Shown: positions 62,437 to 64,000 of the stretch, piece by piece
Layout: the number at the start of each line of letters is the position of its first letter
Position numbering within the stretch: position 1 is the first letter of the stretch
From: an uncultured Bacilli bacterium
GTDB taxonomy: Bacteria > Bacillota_I > Bacilli_A > RF39 > UBA660
NCBI GenBank assembly: GCA_934168245.1
Contig: CAKPMY010000006.1
Span: 1-64,000, forward strand
Length of the DNA: 64,000 nucleotides
Direction: 5' to 3'
Notes under the pieces: generated by a model
What the model saw: the letters and a program-made list of their open reading frames with translations, nothing else
Told to the model about the DNA's origin: nothing
The model's database searches: none
Made by a program: the position numbers and the translations under genes

Positions 62437-63417
62437 ATGAGAAATAAAAACAAACTACAAGGAATTTTATTGGCTCTTCTTCTTATTTTTCCCATAAATA
62501 TATTGGCTTATTCAGATTATGTTATTTCTGGAGGTAATACGATAGGAATAGAAGTTAATTCGAAAGGTGTTATGATAGTTGGATTTTATAAAGTAGCCGA
62601 CGAGTATGTAGCAAAAGATGCTGGATTTATGGTAGGAGATGTTATTTTAGAAGTAAATAATAATAAAGTTGATTCTATTTCTTCGATGGTTTCTTTAATG
62701 GGCGAAGATGAGAGTATCATTAAATTTAAATTGCTTAGAAATGGTAAAAATAAAGATGTTAAGATGAGACATGTTAGAGATAGTGATGGTGTTTTAAAGA
62801 CTGGGTTATATGTTAAAGATAAGATTAATGGAATTGGTACTTTAACTTATATAGATCCTGAAAGTAAAGTTTTTGGAGCATTAGGACATGAGATATTAGA
62901 GAGTAATACTATTTCAAAGTTTGAAATAAAGGATGGTAAAATTTATGATGCTTATGTATCTTCAATAGTTAAGAGCAGGAATGGTAAAGCAGGAGAAAAA
63001 AATGCAGTATATAATAAAAATGATATTTATGGTGTAGTAGAAGAAAATGAAATATCAGGTATATTTGGTAAGTATTCAAAAGATATATCAAAAATGGATG
63101 TGATAGAAGTAGGGAAAATTGATGATATAACGACAGGTAAGGCATATATTAGAACTGTTATAGATAATGACAAAATAGAAGATTTTGATATTAATATTAT
63201 TAATTTAGATACTAATAGTAAGACTAAAAATATTCTGTTTGAAATTACCAATGAAAGATTACTAGAAAAAACTGGTGGTGTAGTACAAGGAATGAGTGGC
63301 TCACCAATTATTCAGAATAATAAAATAATTGGGGCAGTAAACTATGTTATTGTTAATGATACTAGCAAAGGATATGGTATTTTTATTACGACAATGTTAG
63401 AAGAAGGCGATAAATAA
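62437..63417 (+). CDS. spoIVB: SpoIVB-type signalling peptidase
   Basis: A 326-aa S55 serine peptidase. In Bacillus, SpoIVB is secreted from the forespore and triggers processing of pro-sigma-K. The start at 62437 follows GAGGTGA. A signal/anchor helix (about residues 8-22) leads into a PDZ domain (about 45-120; AKDAGFMVGDVILEVNNNKVD). The S55 domain has His in GALGHEI and the nucleophile Ser in VQGMSGSPIIQ. Shorter than the Bacillus protein (about 425 aa) but with all domains. Divergent from the sortase. It implies a late-sporulation checkpoint in this lineage. Confidence 0.9.
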   Translation: MRNKNKLQGILLALLLIFPINILAYSDYVISGGNTIGIEVNSKGVMIVGFYKVADEYVAKDAGFMVGDVILEVNNNKVDSISSMVSLMGEDESIIKFKLLRNGKNKDVKMRHVRDSDGVLKTGLYVKDKINGIGTLTYIDPESKVFGALGHEILESNTISKFEIKDGKIYDAYVSSIVKSRNGKAGEKNAVYNKNDIYGVVEENEISGIFGKYSKDISKMDVIEVGKIDDITTGKAYIRTVIDNDKIEDFDINIINLDTNSKTKNILFEITNERLLEKTGGVVQGMSGSPIIQNNKIIGAVNYVIVNDTSKGYGIFITTMLEEGDK

Positions 63418-63438
63418 GAGACTAAAAGTCTCTTTTTG
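63416..63438 (+). terminator. spoIVB terminator
   Basis: AAGAGACT-AAA-AGTCTCTT hairpin overlapping the stop codon, with T tail. Confidence 0.8.
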
Positions 63439-63533
63439 GTTTTTGGGAAAAATATAGGATGTTTTTGTAAAATGTGATATAATTTTGTAGAAAGATAGAG
63501 ATGTTTTAAGCAAATTCGAGGAGTTGTAGTGAG

Positions 63534-64000
63534 ATGAATAAGTGTAGTGAATGTGGAACGGATATTAGTACTAAGGATAAGAAATGTCCTAAGTGTGGAG
63601 TGAAGATTAAGAAGATAAAGAGTGAGAAGAAGAATACTAAGATAAAAATTATAATTTGTATTGTGTTGGGAGTTATTTTACTTTTAGGAGCAGGACTAGT
63701 ATACTTTCATTTTAATCCGAGTAAGCAAGATACAGTTATACAGAGTAATACTCGAGATGATACGGTTAAACAGATTAAGATTATTACGGATTATATAAAT
63801 ATTAGAGAGAGTGAGGGTGTTAGTTCTAAAATATTAGGGAAAGTATATAAAGATGAAATATATACTGTGCTTGGAGAAAACAGCAAAAGTCCCTATCATT
63901 GGATCTATATAGAAACAGCAAATGGAATTAAAGGTTATATTTCTGGTAAGGCAGAGTATGTTTCAGTGCTAAGTGGAAAGTATGATAATAACAGTACCTC
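63534..64000 (+). CDS. Zinc-ribbon/membrane/SH3b protein, cut by the window end
   Basis: At least 155 residues are visible and the frame is still open at 64000. The start MNKCSECGTDISTKDKKCPK shows a zinc ribbon with CSEC and CPKC knuckles. One membrane helix (about residues 37-57) follows. After a Thr/Asp-rich linker, an SH3b domain begins (ITDYINIRESEGVSSKILGKVY … WIYIETANGIKGYI). SH3b domains bind cell-wall peptides. The ribbon inside and SH3b outside suggest a sensor or anchored wall-binding protein. A TATAAT box (63477-63482 region) and GAGGAG ribosome site precede it. The layout matches the zinc-ribbon proteins at 13812 and 14427. Confidence 0.75.
   Translation, partial: MNKCSECGTDISTKDKKCPKCGVKIKKIKSEKKNTKIKIIICIVLGVILLLGAGLVYFHFNPSKQDTVIQSNTRDDTVKQIKIITDYINIRESEGVSSKILGKVYKDEIYTVLGENSKSPYHWIYIETANGIKGYISGKAEYVSVLSGKYDNNST

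Noticed and set aside
1..64000. Mycoplasma-type genetic code (TGA as Trp)
   Set aside because: TGA ends genes such as the 604-aa orphan at 6822, and Trp positions in conserved motifs are TGG.

Overview
The window looks like chromosome from an AT-rich, Gram-positive member of the Bacillota. The genes use standard stops (TGA terminates several genes, and Trp is TGG), strong GGAGG/GGTGA ribosome-binding sites and TATAAT -10 boxes. Endospore genes are present (gpr, spoIIP, a yqxA-like gene, spoIVB), as are a class B sortase, a T-box leader and RNase J/RNase III. Many proteins belong to no family I recognise. I infer a gut-type Bacilli lineage of the RF39/Erysipelotrichia sort, but the species cannot be fixed from sequence alone.

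Layout. 1-375 holds a broken C-terminal fragment of a surface protein with an odd NNC codon pattern. 428-7120 is a sporulation block (rpsT divergent from gpr-spoIIP-yqxA, as in Bacillus) followed by three orphan genes. 7187-10922 holds a metal-site-less ZnuA-like lipoprotein, yidD, rnc and an RNase J with a degenerate active site. 12007-17015 is a decayed 5-kb integrative element. It split a tRNA-Arg(CCU) gene at a 9-bp core, carries an intact replacement tRNA-Arg, retains xis and a frameshifted tyrosine integrase, and contains fragments of a type I restriction system around two zinc-ribbon membrane proteins. 17150-18975 holds two related modules with inverted promoter ends. One encodes a 24-residue hydrophobic peptide opposite an apparent antisense RNA; the other encloses a DUF1016/YhcG-type nuclease and a 49-residue membrane peptide.

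19015-20640 is a short, archaeal-type aspartyl-tRNA synthetase behind an Asp-type T-box. 20737-26286 and 50448-55634 are two giant paralogous DEAD/DEAH helicases (1849 and 1728 aa). They have a possible ADP-ribosyltransferase-like N terminus and tandem helicase-associated repeats (five versus four). They are the best candidates here for an undescribed system; copy B is coupled to an 84-aa partner. Between them lie a YfhO-like membrane protein, YgjV, a potABCD polyamine importer, an agmatine deiminase pathway (putrescine carbamoyltransferase, antiporter, agmatine deiminase), a YbaK-like editing protein, a ClpX-like ATPase without the zinc domain, a 1447-aa orphan, tRNA-Met and tRNA-Gln(CUG), gltX, a TPR-like protein and the LemA/TPM pair.

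From 55969 the window is housekeeping: mutS, nusB, xseA, xseB, then three leftward genes (DUF1292-like, an orphan membrane protein, sortase B), then spoIVB and a zinc-ribbon/SH3b protein cut by the window end. Functionally, agmatine is probably imported and converted to putrescine plus carbamoyl phosphate, although no carbamate kinase is in the window. The archaeal-type AspRS, and gltX next to tRNA-Gln, would fit indirect Asn/Gln charging by an amidotransferase; that is inference.
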